DNA of 64,000 nucleotides from contig NZ_JASTWJ010000001.1 of the NCBI RefSeq assembly GCF_030499515.1, positions 4,878,001-4,942,000 of the forward strand, written 5' to 3'. Origin of the DNA: Streptomyces sp. DT2A-34. Lineage in GTDB: Bacteria > Actinomycetota > Actinomycetes > Streptomycetales > Streptomycetaceae. A program made the translations under genes and the position numbers. The notes under the pieces are model-generated. The model ran no database searches. It was given only the letters and a program-made list of their open reading frames with translations, and was not told the DNA's origin. This document shows, one piece after another, positions 15,099 through 24,683 of this stretch (position 1 is the stretch's first letter; the number at the start of each line of letters is the position of its first letter).

Positions 15099-17243
15099 AT
15101 GGGCATTCTCACTCTCCTGCGGAACGCGTTCGGCCGGTCACGCAAGGTACGTACCGCCGAAGCAGAGGGTGCGACTCCTTCGCCGGAGCCACAGCCGACG
15201 ATCCCCTCCCCCTCCCCGGAACCCCAGCCGGCGGCCACCGCCCAGGTCCCGGAACCGCGGGTGTCGGAGGGGTCGACAAAGCCGGAGGGCACGGACAAGT
15301 CCGAGAAGTCCGACAACCTCGGCAGGCCCGAGCAGACGGAGGACGCAGCGCACGAGCTGGTCTCGGCCGCGTTCGACAACGTCACGGTGCCCAAGCCGAC
15401 CGGGTCGGTGGAGACGCGGGGGGAGACGGCGGTCGACGAGGGGGCGCGGGCGGAAGCGCCGGTCGCCGAGGAGGCTGCCGCGGAGACGGCGGGGGCGGAG
15501 ACGCCGGTCGCCGAGGAAGCCGTCGCGGAGACGGCGGGGGCGGAGACGCCGGTCGCCGAAGAGGCGGGAGTGGAGACGCCGGTCGCCGAAGAGGCGGGAG
15601 TGGAGACGCCGGTCGCCGAAGAGGCGGGAGTGGAGACGCCGGTCGCCGAAGAGGCGGGAGTGGAAGCGCCGGTCGCCGAGAGCCTTGCCGAGGCGGAGCC
15701 GGTGGCTGAGACACCGGCGGACGAGGAGCCTGCGGCGGAAGCGCCGGTCGCCGAAGAGGCTGCCGCGGAGACGCCTGCGGCCGAGGAGCCGGCGGCTGAA
15801 ACGCCCGTCGCCGAGGAGCCCGCCGAGGCAGAGCCCGTTGCCGAGGCGCCTGCGGCCGAGGAGCCTGCGGCCGAGGAGCCTGCGGCGGAAGCGCCGGTCG
15901 CCGAGGAAGCGGTCGAGGCGGCGCCTGTTGCCGAGACGCCCGCCGCCGAAGAGGCCGTCGTCGAGACGCCTGCGGCCGAGGAGCCGGTGGCTGAAACGCC
16001 CGTCGCCGAGGAGCCCGCCGAGGCAGAGCCCGTTGCCGAGGCGCCGGTCGCTGAGGAACCCGTCGCGGAAGAGCCCGTCGCCGAAGAGCCCGCCGAGGCA
16101 GAGACTGTCGCTGAAACGCCCGCGGCCGAGGAGCCCGTACAGGCAGAGCCCGTCGCGGAGACGCCGGACGAGGTGCCGGTGCCGGACGAGCAGGAGCCGG
16201 TGGCCGAGGAGCCCGCGTCGGTGGCGGCCGGCGAGGAGTCGGCATCCGAGCCGGAGGCAAGCGCCGAGGTCACGCCGGAGGCGGTCGCCGAGCCCGAGGT
16301 GTCCGCCGAGGTCACACCGGACCCTGAGCCGGTAGCCGCCGGAGCCTCTCCCGAACCGGTCGCGGAGCCCGTAGCCGCCGAGGCCACCCCCGAACCGGTC
16401 GCGGAGCCGGCGACCGACGAGCCCGCGGCCGCCGATGGCGGGGAAGCCCCACAGGGGCCACTCGCAGCCGACGACGAAAGCAGCACGGGTGGTGCGGGCG
16501 GGAACACGGACGCCGAAGGCGAAGCCGAGGCCACCGCCACCGCCACCGCCACCGCCACCGCCACCGGCGCAGCCACCGCCGCAGCCACCGGCACCACCCC
16601 CACCCTCCCCCCAGGCCTCGTCACCGCCTACAAGTCCGCCGCCACCACCCTCGACAAGCTCAACCTCACCGGCACCCGCGCCAAGGTCTACCTCGTCCTC
16701 GACCGCTCCGCCTCCATGCGCCCGTACTACAAGGACGGCTCCGCCCAGGCCCTCGGCGACCAGACCCTCGCCCTCGCCGCCCACCTCGACCCCGAGACCG
16801 CCAACCCCACGGTCCACGTCGTCTTCTTCTCCACGGAACTCGACGGCACCGCCGACCTCACCCTCACCGACCACGAGACCAAGATCGACGAGCTGCACGC
16901 CGGCCTCGGCCGCATGGGCCGTACCAGCTACCACGCAGCCGTCGAAGAAGTCGTCACGCACCACCGGAAGACGGCCCCCGACACCCCCGCCCTGGTGGTG
17001 TTCCAGACCGACGGCGCCCCCGACGCCAAGACCCCGGCCACCCAGGCCCTCACGGACGCCGCGAAGAACCACCCCTCCGTGTTCTTCTCCTTCGTCGCCT
17101 TCGGCGACCCCGAGCAGAAGGCCTTCGACTACCTCCGCAAGCTCAAGACGGCCAACACCGCTCACTTCCTGGCCGGCAAGACCCCGCTGGAGCTGACCGA
17201 CCAGCAGGTCTACGAGGGCATCCTGGCGAACTGGCGTCCGTAA
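15099..17243 (+). CDS. VWA-domain protein with a long Glu/Pro/Ala/Val repeat region
   Basis: 714 residues. A short N-terminus ([16 protein letters not shown]) is followed by about 440 residues of acidic low complexity built on TPVAEE / EPVAE motifs, including four tandem 10-residue repeats. The C-terminal 200 residues are a von Willebrand A domain with the full MIDAS set (DRSASM, GRTSYH, TDGAPD) and a final [13 protein letters not shown]. Streptomyces VWA proteins with this C-terminus are related to the TerF/tellurium-type group; the role is unknown. GCGAAGGG precedes ATG 15099. A terminator follows at 17261. Confidence 0.8.
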   Translation: MGILTLLRNAFGRSRKVRTAEAEGATPSPEPQPTIPSPSPEPQPAATAQVPEPRVSEGSTKPEGTDKSEKSDNLGRPEQTEDAAHELVSAAFDNVTVPKPTGSVETRGETAVDEGARAEAPVAEEAAAETAGAETPVAEEAVAETAGAETPVAEEAGVETPVAEEAGVETPVAEEAGVETPVAEEAGVEAPVAESLAEAEPVAETPADEEPAAEAPVAEEAAAETPAAEEPAAETPVAEEPAEAEPVAEAPAAEEPAAEEPAAEAPVAEEAVEAAPVAETPAAEEAVVETPAAEEPVAETPVAEEPAEAEPVAEAPVAEEPVAEEPVAEEPAEAETVAETPAAEEPVQAEPVAETPDEVPVPDEQEPVAEEPASVAAGEESASEPEASAEVTPEAVAEPEVSAEVTPDPEPVAAGASPEPVAEPVAAEATPEPVAEPATDEPAAADGGEAPQGPLAADDESSTGGAGGNTDAEGEAEATATATATATATGAATAAATGTTPTLPPGLVTAYKSAATTLDKLNLTGTRAKVYLVLDRSASMRPYYKDGSAQALGDQTLALAAHLDPETANPTVHVVFFSTELDGTADLTLTDHETKIDELHAGLGRMGRTSYHAAVEEVVTHHRKTAPDTPALVVFQTDGAPDAKTPATQALTDAAKNHPSVFFSFVAFGDPEQKAFDYLRKLKTANTAHFLAGKTPLELTDQQVYEGILANWRP
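15541..15660 (+). repeat. 30-bp tandem repeat in the VWA gene (4 units)
   Basis: The unit begins TGGAGACGCCGGTCGCCGAA and ends GAGGCGGGAG. It encodes [10 protein letters not shown]. The last three copies are identical, the first differs by one base, and a diverged partial unit follows. Length changes by slippage would stay in frame. Confidence 0.9.
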
Positions 17244-17260
17244 CGCACCGCAGCGAACCC

Positions 17261-17304
17261 GGGCCGCCCGCTTTCCACCACGTAAAACGGAAAGCGGGCG
17301 GCCC
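17261..17304 (+). terminator. Strong terminator after the VWA gene
   Basis: GGGCCGCCCGCTTTCC pairs perfectly over 16 bp with GGAAAGCGGGCGGCCC, with a 12-nt loop, 18 bp after the stop. Confidence 0.88.
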
Positions 17305-17401
17305 ACCCATGTCGGATACGATTTCAAGGTTCCAAACCGACGACAGACGCCCCACGACCCGGCGCCCGTCACCCCACGTAGCGACTTGGGAGCAGCCCGC
17401 G

Positions 17402-19132
17402 ATGGCTCGACACCTCATCACCAGCGCCCTTCCGTACATCAACGGAATCAAGCACCTGGGCAACATGGTGGGGTCCATGCTCCCGGCGGACGTGTACTCC
17501 AGGTACCTCCGCCAGCGCGGCCACGACGTCCTGTACATCTGCGCGACGGACGAGCACGGCACCCCGGCCGAGCTGGCGGCGAAGGAGCAGGGCCTGCCCG
17601 TGGCGGAATTCTGCGCGCAGGCGCACGACGCGCAGAAGGCGGTCTACGACGGCTTCGCGCTGGCCTTCGACTACTTCGGCCGCAGTTCCAGCCCGCAGAA
17701 CGTCGAGATCACCCAGCACTTCGCCCGCAAGCTGCACGAGAACGGCTTCATCGAAGAGCGCGCCATCCGCCAGGTGTACTCGCCGGCCGACAGCCGCTTC
17801 CTCCCGGACCGCTACGTCGAGGGCACCTGCCCCCACTGCGGCTACGACAAGGCCCGCGGCGACCAGTGCGAGAACTGCACCCGCGTACTCGACCCCACGG
17901 ACCTGATCGACCCCCGCTCCGCGATCTCCGGCTCCACGGACCTGGAGGTCCGCGAGACCAAGCACCTCTTCCTCCTCCAGTCCAAGCTCCAGCGCGAGGT
18001 CATGGAGTGGGTCGCCCGGCACGACGACGTCTGGCCGCACCTGGCCTCCTCCATCGCCCACAAGTGGCTGAACGAGGGCCTGCACGACCGCGCGATCACC
18101 CGTGACCTGGACTGGGGCGTCCCGGTCCCGGCGGACACCTGGCCGGAGCTGGCGGCCGAGGGCAAGGTCTTCTACGTCTGGTTCGACGCGCCGATCGAGT
18201 ATCTCGGCGCGACGAAGGAGTGGTCCGACCTGGACCCGGAGAACCGCGACTGGAAGTCGTGGTGGTACGACGTCGACACCGACGTCCGCTACACGCAGTT
18301 CATGGCGAAGGACAACGTCCCCTTCCACACCGTGATGTTCCCGGCCACGGAACTCGGCATCCGCGAGCCGTGGAAGAAGGTCGACTTCGTCAAGGCCTTC
18401 AACTGGCTGACGTACTACGGCGGTAAGTTCTCCACCTCCCAGAAGCGCGGCGTCTTCACCGACCAGGCGCTGGAGATCCTCCCCGCCGACTACTGGCGCT
18501 ACTTCCTGATCGCCAACGCCCCCGAGTCGGACGACTCGTCCTTCACGTGGGAGCACTTCACGGCCACGGTGAACAAGGACCTCGCCGACACCCTCGGCAA
18601 CTTCGTCAACCGCGTCCTGTCCTTCTCCAGGAAGCGCTTCGGCGAGGAGGTCCCGGCGGGCGCCGAGGCCGGCGAGGCGGAGGCGAAGCTGGGCGAGCAG
18701 ATCGCCGAGCTGCTCGCCGAGTACGAGCAGCACATGGAGGCCCTCCAGTTCCGCAAGGCGGCCGCCGCCCTGCGCGCCCTGTGGTCCGCGGGCAACTCCT
18801 ACCTGGAGGAGAAGGCCCCCTGGCTGGAGATCAAGACCGACAAGGACGCCGCCGCCCTCACCCTCCGTACGGCGATGAACCTGATCCACCTCTACGCGGT
18901 GGTCTCGGAGCCGTTCATCCCGACGACGGCCGCCGCCATGCGCCAGGCGTTCGCCCTCGCCGACACTGCGTCTGATCAAAAGCGTGCGACGTGGGTGAGC
19001 GCGGACGAGGCCCGCTCCCTCACGTCCGTCCCCGCCGGCACCCCCTTCACCGTCCCCCCGGTCCTGTTCGCCAAGCTCACGGACGACGACCTGGAGGCGT
19101 ACAAGGAGCGCTTCGGCGGCGAGGCGGCGTAA
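17402..19132 (+). CDS. metG: Methionyl-tRNA synthetase, full length (FSTSQ-type KMSKS)
   Basis: 576 residues. It charges tRNA-Met in the cytoplasm. The class I HIGH motif is HLGN at residues 18-21. A zinc knuckle CPHC...CENC starts at residue 143. The KMSKS-equivalent loop is FSTSQ (343-347, [11 protein letters not shown]), as in one of the two bacterial MetRS lineages. The helical anticodon-binding domain (from [25 protein letters not shown]) follows. ATG 17402 has GGGAG 9 nt upstream; a longer frame from 17309 lacks coding character. A second, N-terminally deleted MetRS of the KMSKS lineage starts 41 bp downstream, so this copy is presumably the working enzyme of the pair. Confidence 0.93.
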   Translation: MARHLITSALPYINGIKHLGNMVGSMLPADVYSRYLRQRGHDVLYICATDEHGTPAELAAKEQGLPVAEFCAQAHDAQKAVYDGFALAFDYFGRSSSPQNVEITQHFARKLHENGFIEERAIRQVYSPADSRFLPDRYVEGTCPHCGYDKARGDQCENCTRVLDPTDLIDPRSAISGSTDLEVRETKHLFLLQSKLQREVMEWVARHDDVWPHLASSIAHKWLNEGLHDRAITRDLDWGVPVPADTWPELAAEGKVFYVWFDAPIEYLGATKEWSDLDPENRDWKSWWYDVDTDVRYTQFMAKDNVPFHTVMFPATELGIREPWKKVDFVKAFNWLTYYGGKFSTSQKRGVFTDQALEILPADYWRYFLIANAPESDDSSFTWEHFTATVNKDLADTLGNFVNRVLSFSRKRFGEEVPAGAEAGEAEAKLGEQIAELLAEYEQHMEALQFRKAAAALRALWSAGNSYLEEKAPWLEIKTDKDAAALTLRTAMNLIHLYAVVSEPFIPTTAAAMRQAFALADTASDQKRATWVSADEARSLTSVPAGTPFTVPPVLFAKLTDDDLEAYKERFGGEAA

Positions 19133-19173
19133 ACGGCGTGAAGGCCCTGGTGCGGGTGTGATGGAGTGAGGTC

Positions 19174-20343
19174 ATGACGTACTACGTCACGGAGGACGGC
19201 ACTCCTCTCTGCGCGATCCACAAGCGCCCGGTGGACCTCCTCAAGGAGGAGAACTACTTCTTCAAGCTCAGCGAGTACGGTGACCGCCTTCTCGCCCACT
19301 ACGAGGCCAACCCCGACTTCATCCAGCCGGAGTCGGCCCGCAACGAGGTGGTGAACTTCGTCCGCGGCGGCCTCCAGGACCTGTCCGTCTCCCGCTCGAC
19401 GTTCGACTGGGGTGTCAAGGTCCCCTGGGACGACGGCCACGTCATCTACGTCTGGGCGGACGCCCTCCTCAACTACGCGACGGCCGTCGGCTACAACGAG
19501 AACCCCGAGAAGTTCGCGTCGACCTTCCCCGCCGACGTCCACCTCGTCGGCAAGGACATCCTCCGCTTCCACGCGATCATCTGGCCGGCCATGCTGATGG
19601 CGAACGGCCTCCCGCTGCCGGGCAGGATCGCGGCCAACGGCTGGCTGATGGTCGGCGGCGAGAAGATGTCGAAGTCCAACCTGACCGGCATCAAGCCGCA
19701 GGACCTGACCTCGCACTTCGGCGTGGACGCCTACCGCTGGTACTTCCTGCGCGCGATCGCCTTCGGCCAGGACGGCTCGTTCTCCTGGGAGGACTTCTCC
19801 GCCCGCTACACCAGCGAGCTGGCGAACGACTACGGCAACCTCGCCTCCCGTGTGGCGGCCATGGTCGGCAAGTACTTCGGCGGCGAACTGCCGGCGGCGA
19901 CGGCCGACGGCGAGGCGGAGAAGGCGATCCACGACGGCCTGGCCAAGGCGGCCGCGGCGGCCGACCGGAAGATCGGCGACGAGCTGGACTTCCAGGGCGG
20001 CATCCTGGCCGTCTTCGACTTCGTCAAGCAGGTCAACGGCTACCTCACGGAGCAGGAGCCCTGGAAGGTCGCCAAGGACGGTTCCGAGGCCGGCCGCGCC
20101 CGACTGGCGACCATCCTCTACACCGCCGCGGAGTCCCTCCGCGCCGTCGCGGTCCTCCTCGACCCGATCATGCCGGAGACCTCCCGGAAGCTCTGGGACT
20201 CCCTGGGCGCGGAGGCGTCGCTCGGCGCTCTGGCGGACCAACGGGTCCAGGAGGCCGGCCACTGGGGCCGGCTCCCGGTCGGTGCGACGGTCACGAAGGG
20301 GGCGGCCCTGTTCCCGCGCCTGGAAGAGAAGCCGACCGCCTAG
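19174..20343 (+). CDS. MetRS paralogue lacking the HIGH-containing N-terminal part
   Basis: 389 residues. They align to the second two-thirds of a KMSKS-type bacterial MetRS: PLCAIHKRPVDLLKEENYFFKLSEY, the WADALLNYATAVG core, HLVGKDILRFHAIIWPAMLM, KMSKS at 164-168 and the helical anticodon-binding domain. The HIGH motif, first Rossmann half and CxxC half of the zinc site are absent. The start MTYYVT resembles the usual MetRS N-terminus (YYVTTPIYYVN), as if about 140 internal residues had been removed in frame. GGAGTGAGGTC precedes the ATG. The rest is well conserved without stops, so it may be expressed. It cannot charge tRNA by itself; a tRNA-binding or regulatory role, or recent decay, are the options. 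Confidence 0.8.
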   Translation: MTYYVTEDGTPLCAIHKRPVDLLKEENYFFKLSEYGDRLLAHYEANPDFIQPESARNEVVNFVRGGLQDLSVSRSTFDWGVKVPWDDGHVIYVWADALLNYATAVGYNENPEKFASTFPADVHLVGKDILRFHAIIWPAMLMANGLPLPGRIAANGWLMVGGEKMSKSNLTGIKPQDLTSHFGVDAYRWYFLRAIAFGQDGSFSWEDFSARYTSELANDYGNLASRVAAMVGKYFGGELPAATADGEAEKAIHDGLAKAAAAADRKIGDELDFQGGILAVFDFVKQVNGYLTEQEPWKVAKDGSEAGRARLATILYTAAESLRAVAVLLDPIMPETSRKLWDSLGAEASLGALADQRVQEAGHWGRLPVGATVTKGAALFPRLEEKPTA

Positions 20344-20365
20344 TACGAGACGGGCGCGTCCCGGT

Positions 20366-20713
20366 TCAGGCGGCGTACCCGAGAGCGAGTGCGCCGATGA
20401 CCGGGGCGGCGTAGACCAGCGGGAACGGAATGTGCGCGTACCACCGGGCCCGCGCCACCGTCACCGCGGCCCCGAGGAAGTACAGCACCAGCCCGACCCC
20501 CGCGAGCACCCCGATCACCGGCAGGAACAGCCCGGCCACCAGCCCCACGGCCCCGGCCACCTTCGCCAGCCCGAGCCAGGTCCACCACGACCGGGGCACG
20601 GAGTAGTCGGTGAGTGCCCGCACGATCCACTGGGCCCGCAGGAGCAGGACGGTGCCGGAGAATCCGGCCATCAGGGCGGCCACGACGGTGACGACGACAT
20701 AGGCGGTCTGCAT
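20366..20713 (-). CDS. DoxX-like small membrane protein
   Basis: 115 residues with four predicted membrane helices. The first starts at YVVVTVVAALMAGFSGTVLLL, and the WTWLGLAKVAGAVGLVAGLFLP segment is typical of DoxX-like/DUF4267-type proteins. ATG 20713 follows AGGAGTTCCT-like purines. An upstream in-frame ATG at 20773 would add 20 polar residues without a binding site. It is convergent with the MetRS paralogue, 22 bp between stops. Function unknown; family members are loosely linked to redox or quinone chemistry. Confidence 0.7.
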   Translation of the reverse strand: MQTAYVVVTVVAALMAGFSGTVLLLRAQWIVRALTDYSVPRSWWTWLGLAKVAGAVGLVAGLFLPVIGVLAGVGLVLYFLGAAVTVARARWYAHIPFPLVYAAPVIGALALGYAA

Positions 20714-20852
20714 GAGGAACTCCTGGTCAGCTGCGGTCGGAACCGCACGGCGGGGGCCGCGCGGCGGGTCCACTGCCTGCCTGACGCCGGGCGCCGCGGA
20801 AGTGTGACAGCAGCCGACCAGGAGAGTTCCTCAGCCGTACGTCAGCCCGGCG

Positions 20853-22205
20853 TCAGGACAGCGCCCCGGCGCCGGTCGTCGTCGCCAGCTCCGCCACCAG
20901 GTTCTTCGCGGAGGACTGCAGGCCCGCCGTCAGCGCCGGCTTCCAGTTCACCGTCGTCTTGATCTTCTTCGAGCTCGCGGCGTTGTAGGCGGCCACGAGG
21001 TCGGTCGTCGTGCCGTTGACGAGGTTGCCGCCGCCGGCGATCGAGCCGGTGCCGTCGCCGCTCAGCAGCTTGGCGAGCTTGGTGCCGGACGGCAGCTTCC
21101 AGGCGTTGTGCTCGGCGACGACCTGGGCCTTGGCGCGGGAGTCGATGCTGTACTTCGGCGCGTAGCCGTTGAGCGTGGTGGTGTCGTAGACGTTGTTGTA
21201 GAGGTGGATCTGACCGATGCGGGCCAGGGGCGCCCGCTGCACGATCCCCTTCCACACGTTGTGGTGGAGGGTGACCCGCAGCTTGCCCGTGCTGTCGGTG
21301 TCGCTGCTGCCGATCAGCATCGTCTTGTCGTGGCAGTTGAAGAGGTTGCGCTCGACGGTGACCAGGTCGGAGCCGTTGGTGATGTCGAGGGCGCCGTCGT
21401 GGACCTGGTACTTGCGCCCGAAGTACGTCTTCAGCGACTTGTCGAAGTTCGGGGCGTCGGTGAACGTGTTGTGATCGGCCCAGACGTTCGTCGCGCCGCG
21501 CAGGGTGACGGAGTCGTAGTTGGAGTTCCACTCGCCCGACGAGCCGTCCGTCGGGTCCCACTGCGGGAAGCAGTCCTCCGTCGCCGAGAACGTCAGGTTG
21601 CGGACGATGACATTCCGCACGTTCTGCACCTGCAGGCTGCCGCCCTTGATGCCGGCGTTCGTGCCGGGGACGCCGACGATGGTGGTGTTGGCGGGCACCC
21701 GGAAGACGATGTTCTTCTTCTGCTTGTCCGCGGCGGCCTTGCGGGCGTTCTCCTGCGTGCCGGACGGCGCCTTCTTGCCGTAGGTCGCCGGGTCGTAGGC
21801 CTTGAGGTAGGCGGAGAGCGAGTAGCCGGTGCCGGAGGCGTAGTCGGCGCAGGTCAGCTTCTTGCCGGCATCGCTGGTGTTGGCGTCGATGGTGCCCTTG
21901 ACCTTGATGATCCGGGGCGTGGTGTCGGAGACGGACCCCAGCGCCTTCACCAACTGCGCGCGGGTGCTGACGGTGAACGTGTGCGCGGAGTCCGCCTTCG
22001 AACCGCCCGTCGTACCGGAGCCGGAGGCCGCCCAGCCGTCCTTGGCGGGCAGCGACTCGTGGTACAGGTCGACCGCGCCGGCGTTCGCGTTCATCACGAA
22101 CACCCCGGCACCCGCGCCGGCGGCCAGGGCTGCGGCGGTGATGACGGCGGTGCGGCGACCGCGGAGGGAACGACGGTGGGTGGGGCGGTGGGAAGGGGAT
22201 GCCAC
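20853..22205 (-). CDS. Secreted pectate lyase (polysaccharide lyase family 1)
   Basis: 450 residues. A signal peptide with an Arg-rich n-region (RRSLRGRRTAVITAAALAAGAGAG) precedes a right-handed beta-helix domain. Landmarks are NTTIVGVPGTNAGIKGGSL, NVIVRNLTF, the Ca-binding DGALDITNGSDLVTVERN with the H/D cluster CHDKTMLIGSSD, and the catalytic Arg region VQRAPLARIGQIHLYNN. It cleaves homogalacturonan by beta-elimination outside the cell, a plant-litter trait. It is transcribed towards the DoxX-like gene, 139 bp away, with no obvious operon partner. Confidence 0.9.
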   Translation of the reverse strand: MASPSHRPTHRRSLRGRRTAVITAAALAAGAGAGVFVMNANAGAVDLYHESLPAKDGWAASGSGTTGGSKADSAHTFTVSTRAQLVKALGSVSDTTPRIIKVKGTIDANTSDAGKKLTCADYASGTGYSLSAYLKAYDPATYGKKAPSGTQENARKAAADKQKKNIVFRVPANTTIVGVPGTNAGIKGGSLQVQNVRNVIVRNLTFSATEDCFPQWDPTDGSSGEWNSNYDSVTLRGATNVWADHNTFTDAPNFDKSLKTYFGRKYQVHDGALDITNGSDLVTVERNLFNCHDKTMLIGSSDTDSTGKLRVTLHHNVWKGIVQRAPLARIGQIHLYNNVYDTTTLNGYAPKYSIDSRAKAQVVAEHNAWKLPSGTKLAKLLSGDGTGSIAGGGNLVNGTTTDLVAAYNAASSKKIKTTVNWKPALTAGLQSSAKNLVAELATTTGAGALS

Positions 22206-22429
22206 GAATGAGTCCTTACATACCTCGGTGAGGCTCGCGCGCCGGCGAGCGAGCCCGCGTGAGCGGGCTTCCGACCGGTGTGTGGTCGCGGAGATCTGAA
22301 AGGTTGCCGTGAATTTTTTGGCTGACTGGTGCCCAACTCGGGGACATCACGCGGATGTTGCCCATCCGGTTGGCATCGATCGCGCCCCACCGCCACCATG
22401 CCCCTCGGCACGACCGTATGGTTTCCGCC

Positions 22430-22906
22430 ATGGCAGTCCCTGAGGTCATTCCGATCGCCTACGCGCCGCATGGCCGTACCGAGGCGATCGGCCGTTACGC
22501 GGACGGGCAGTTCATGGGTTCGGTCACGTACGCCTTCCCCAAGGGCTTCGACCTCGGCACCGGCTGGGAAGGGCACAAACGCCTCTACTCGGTCCTCCAC
22601 ACCTTCGACGCCGACGGCGGATACCGCGACTCGGAGATCTGGTGCGCCGGCACCTGGGCCGAGCAGCAGCGCGCCCCGCACGGACCCGACTCGGTCCTCG
22701 CCCGCGCCCGCGCCCGACTGGCCACCGGACTGCGCAGCCTCCCCCGGCGCACCTACACGGACATCGCGATCCGCCCCTTCCAACTCACCGTCGACGGCGT
22801 GCTGTTCGGCCTGCTGACCGGAGAGGACGACGGCGAGGCCTGGGCCGAGCTCTACCCGGACCTCCTCGGCTTCGGCGCGCCCTGGGACGGTTCGTACGAC
22901 GCCTGA
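22430..22906 (+). CDS. Conserved hypothetical protein
   Basis: 158 residues, soluble, with no signal peptide. Conserved-looking segments are PIAYAPHGRTEAIGRYADGQFMGSVTYAFP, GWEGHKRLYSVLHTFDADGGYRDSEIWCAGTW and FQLTVDGVLFGLLTG. I take it for a Streptomyces-specific family without known function. ATG 22430 or 22418 (four codons longer) are equally possible; neither has a clear ribosome binding site. Divergent from the pectate lyase. A 224-bp intergenic region with an AT-rich patch (GAATTTTTTGG) probably holds both promoters. Confidence 0.6.
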   Translation: MAVPEVIPIAYAPHGRTEAIGRYADGQFMGSVTYAFPKGFDLGTGWEGHKRLYSVLHTFDADGGYRDSEIWCAGTWAEQQRAPHGPDSVLARARARLATGLRSLPRRTYTDIAIRPFQLTVDGVLFGLLTGEDDGEAWAELYPDLLGFGAPWDGSYDA

Positions 22907-22954
22907 TCCCTTACGCTGCTAGCCATTGCACGCAAATGAGTGGGGGATCCCTTT

Positions 22955-23320
22955 ATGGCACTGTTCGGGAACGCGCACACCGTCGACCAGGGGCAGGCCC
23001 AGCGGGACTACGCCCGCCTGCTGGGCCACGGGGAGCAGGTGCACGCCGCGTACCTGCTGATACGCGACACCATCCTGTTCACCGACCGCCGTCTGATCCT
23101 GGTCGACAAGCAGGGCATCACCGGCAAGAAGGTGGAGTACCACTCCATCCCTTACCGCAGCATCACTCACTTCGCGGTCGAGACCGCCGGCACCTTCGAC
23201 CTGGACGCCGAGCTGAAGATCTGGCTCTCGGGGTCGGCGACGCCGATCCAGAAGACGTTCACCAAGGGCGTCGACATCTACGAGGTGCAGGCGATCCTGA
23301 CGCAGTTCGTGGCCAAGTAG
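22955..23320 (+). CDS. Bacterial PH-domain protein
   Basis: 121 residues: a single bacterial pleckstrin-homology-like domain. LIRDTILFTDRRLILVDKQGITGKKVEYHSIPYRSITHFAVETAG is the typical strand core, and KTFTKGVDIYEVQAILTQFV the terminal helix. It is cytoplasmic and the ligand is unknown. GGGGGA lies upstream of ATG 22955. It is 48 bp downstream of the preceding gene and may be co-transcribed. Confidence 0.8.
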   Translation: MALFGNAHTVDQGQAQRDYARLLGHGEQVHAAYLLIRDTILFTDRRLILVDKQGITGKKVEYHSIPYRSITHFAVETAGTFDLDAELKIWLSGSATPIQKTFTKGVDIYEVQAILTQFVAK

Positions 23321-23324
23321 CCCG

Positions 23325-23380
23325 TTCTCCACGGCCGTTTCTCCACGGCCGTTTCTCCACGGCCGTTTCTCCACGGCCGT
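23325..23380. repeat. 14-bp perfect tandem repeat (TTCTCCACGGCCGT x4)
   Basis: Four identical units fill the gap between the PH-domain stop and the convergent carbohydrate-binding gene. Each unit contains the palindrome ACGGCCGT. Confidence 0.9.
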
Positions 23381-23383
23381 TCT

Positions 23384-24526
23384 CTACCGCCGTCCGCCCG
23401 GTCCGCCGCCGAAGCCGCCCTCAGGGGCCTCGCCCGCGGTGACCGTGGCGATCTCGTCGGCCGAGCCGAGGTCACCCGCCTCGGCGAGGCCGCCGGTGGA
23501 GTCCCCGGACGCCGAGCCGCCGGAGTGGATCCGGTACTCCTCGCCGCTCTTGATCGCGGAGGACGAGAAGACGACGTTCTGGATCGTCCTCGATGTCACA
23601 TACGTCGCCACCACCTTGCCGTCGGAGTCCACGACATGCAGGGTCGTGCCCGACGGGACGGACGAGTCGAGCGTGGCCGAGAGCCAGCCCTGTCCGGACT
23701 CGGTGTCCGGGGCGACCACCATGCCCGCGCTGCCGGCCGCGAGCAGCGTGCCGCCGCTCACGGTGAAGCCGCCGTTGACGTCCAGCGCGCCGTTGCCGTT
23801 CCTCTCCGGGCCGTTGACGACGACCGTGCCGCCGCTGATCTCGGCCGTGCCGTTGGAGTCGAAGCCGTCGCCGTCGGCGTTGATGACGAGGGTGCCGCCG
23901 GTGACCTTGGCGGTGTAGTCGCCGACGTTCTCACCACCGCCGCCACCGGGGCCGCCACCGAAGCCGCCCTGATCGTTCGATGAGCTCTCGCCGCCGGACG
24001 CGTTGACGCCGTCGTCGCTGGACGTGACCGTCGTCGAGCCGCCGCTGACCAGGATGTCCTTGCCCTCCAGGCCTTCGTTCGCCTCCGTGATCTCCAGCGT
24101 GCCCGCGCTGATCACCAGGTCGCCCTCGGCGTGGACGCCGTCGTCACCGGCGGCGGCCTTGACGGTCGCGCCGGCCAGGTGGACGGCCCCGTCGCTGTGC
24201 AGGGCGTCCGCGGAGGAGTCGACGTCGATCGTGCCGCCCTCCAGGACCGTGATCACGCCCGACTTCAGGCCGTGCGCGGAGGAGTCGTCGGAGGCCTCGC
24301 TGCCGACGGTGAGCTTGCCGCCGGTGACCACCAGGTCGGTGGCCGCGTCGACGCCGTCGCCCTCGGCGGTGACCTTCACGGTGCCGCCACTGACGGCCAG
24401 GTAACCCCGGTCCGCGTCCTCGGTGTTGTCGGCCTTGAGCCCGTCGCCACCCGCCGTGACGGCGACCGTGCCACCGCTCACCACGAGGTAGTCCTTGCCG
24501 CGGATGCCGTCGTCGGCGGCGCGCTC
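23384..24526 (-). pseudogene. 5'-truncated secreted carbohydrate-binding repeat protein (Cthe_2159-like)
   Basis: The frame encodes repeated beta-helix-like units, e.g. GKDYLVVSGGTVAVTAGGDGLKADN, DGVDAATDLVVTGGKL, DALHSDGAVHLAGATVKA. It ends with a Gly-rich tail (EGGFGGGPGGRR). It resembles the carbohydrate-binding domain-containing proteins of actinobacteria, which are exported. Here the frame starts abruptly at an ERAADDGIRGKDY unit around 24526 with no signal peptide. The nearest ATG (24528) is out of frame; an internal GTG at 24484 is the only start. Upstream bases resemble a promoter (CTCAAGA and TTAAAGA, 5' of the coding part). I read it as a deletion of the signal and first repeats. 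Confidence 0.65.
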
Positions 24527-24683
24527 ATGTCCAGGACGATCGGGGAGCGGTCTGTGAGAAGCCTTTGGGTTTCTTTAACCAGTCTTGAGAAATACAGGAG
24601 GAGTCCGTGAGGTGAACTACACCTGTACGGCGGCATGGTGACGGCGGGAAGATTCGGACACGGACGCGATAATCGGGGCCACT

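Noticed and set aside
15541..15660. Regular repeats that could be taken for a CRISPR array (also 23325-23380, 31348-31443, 54703-54747)
   Set aside because: Units are directly adjacent without unique spacers, and no cas genes are in the window.
24531..24600. Short minus-strand frame reading LVKETQRLLTDRSPIVLDM, resembling part of a STAS-type protein
   Set aside because: It is only about 20 residues with no start. The bases also look like a response-regulator-type promoter (CTCAAGA and TTAAAGA), so coding is not supported.
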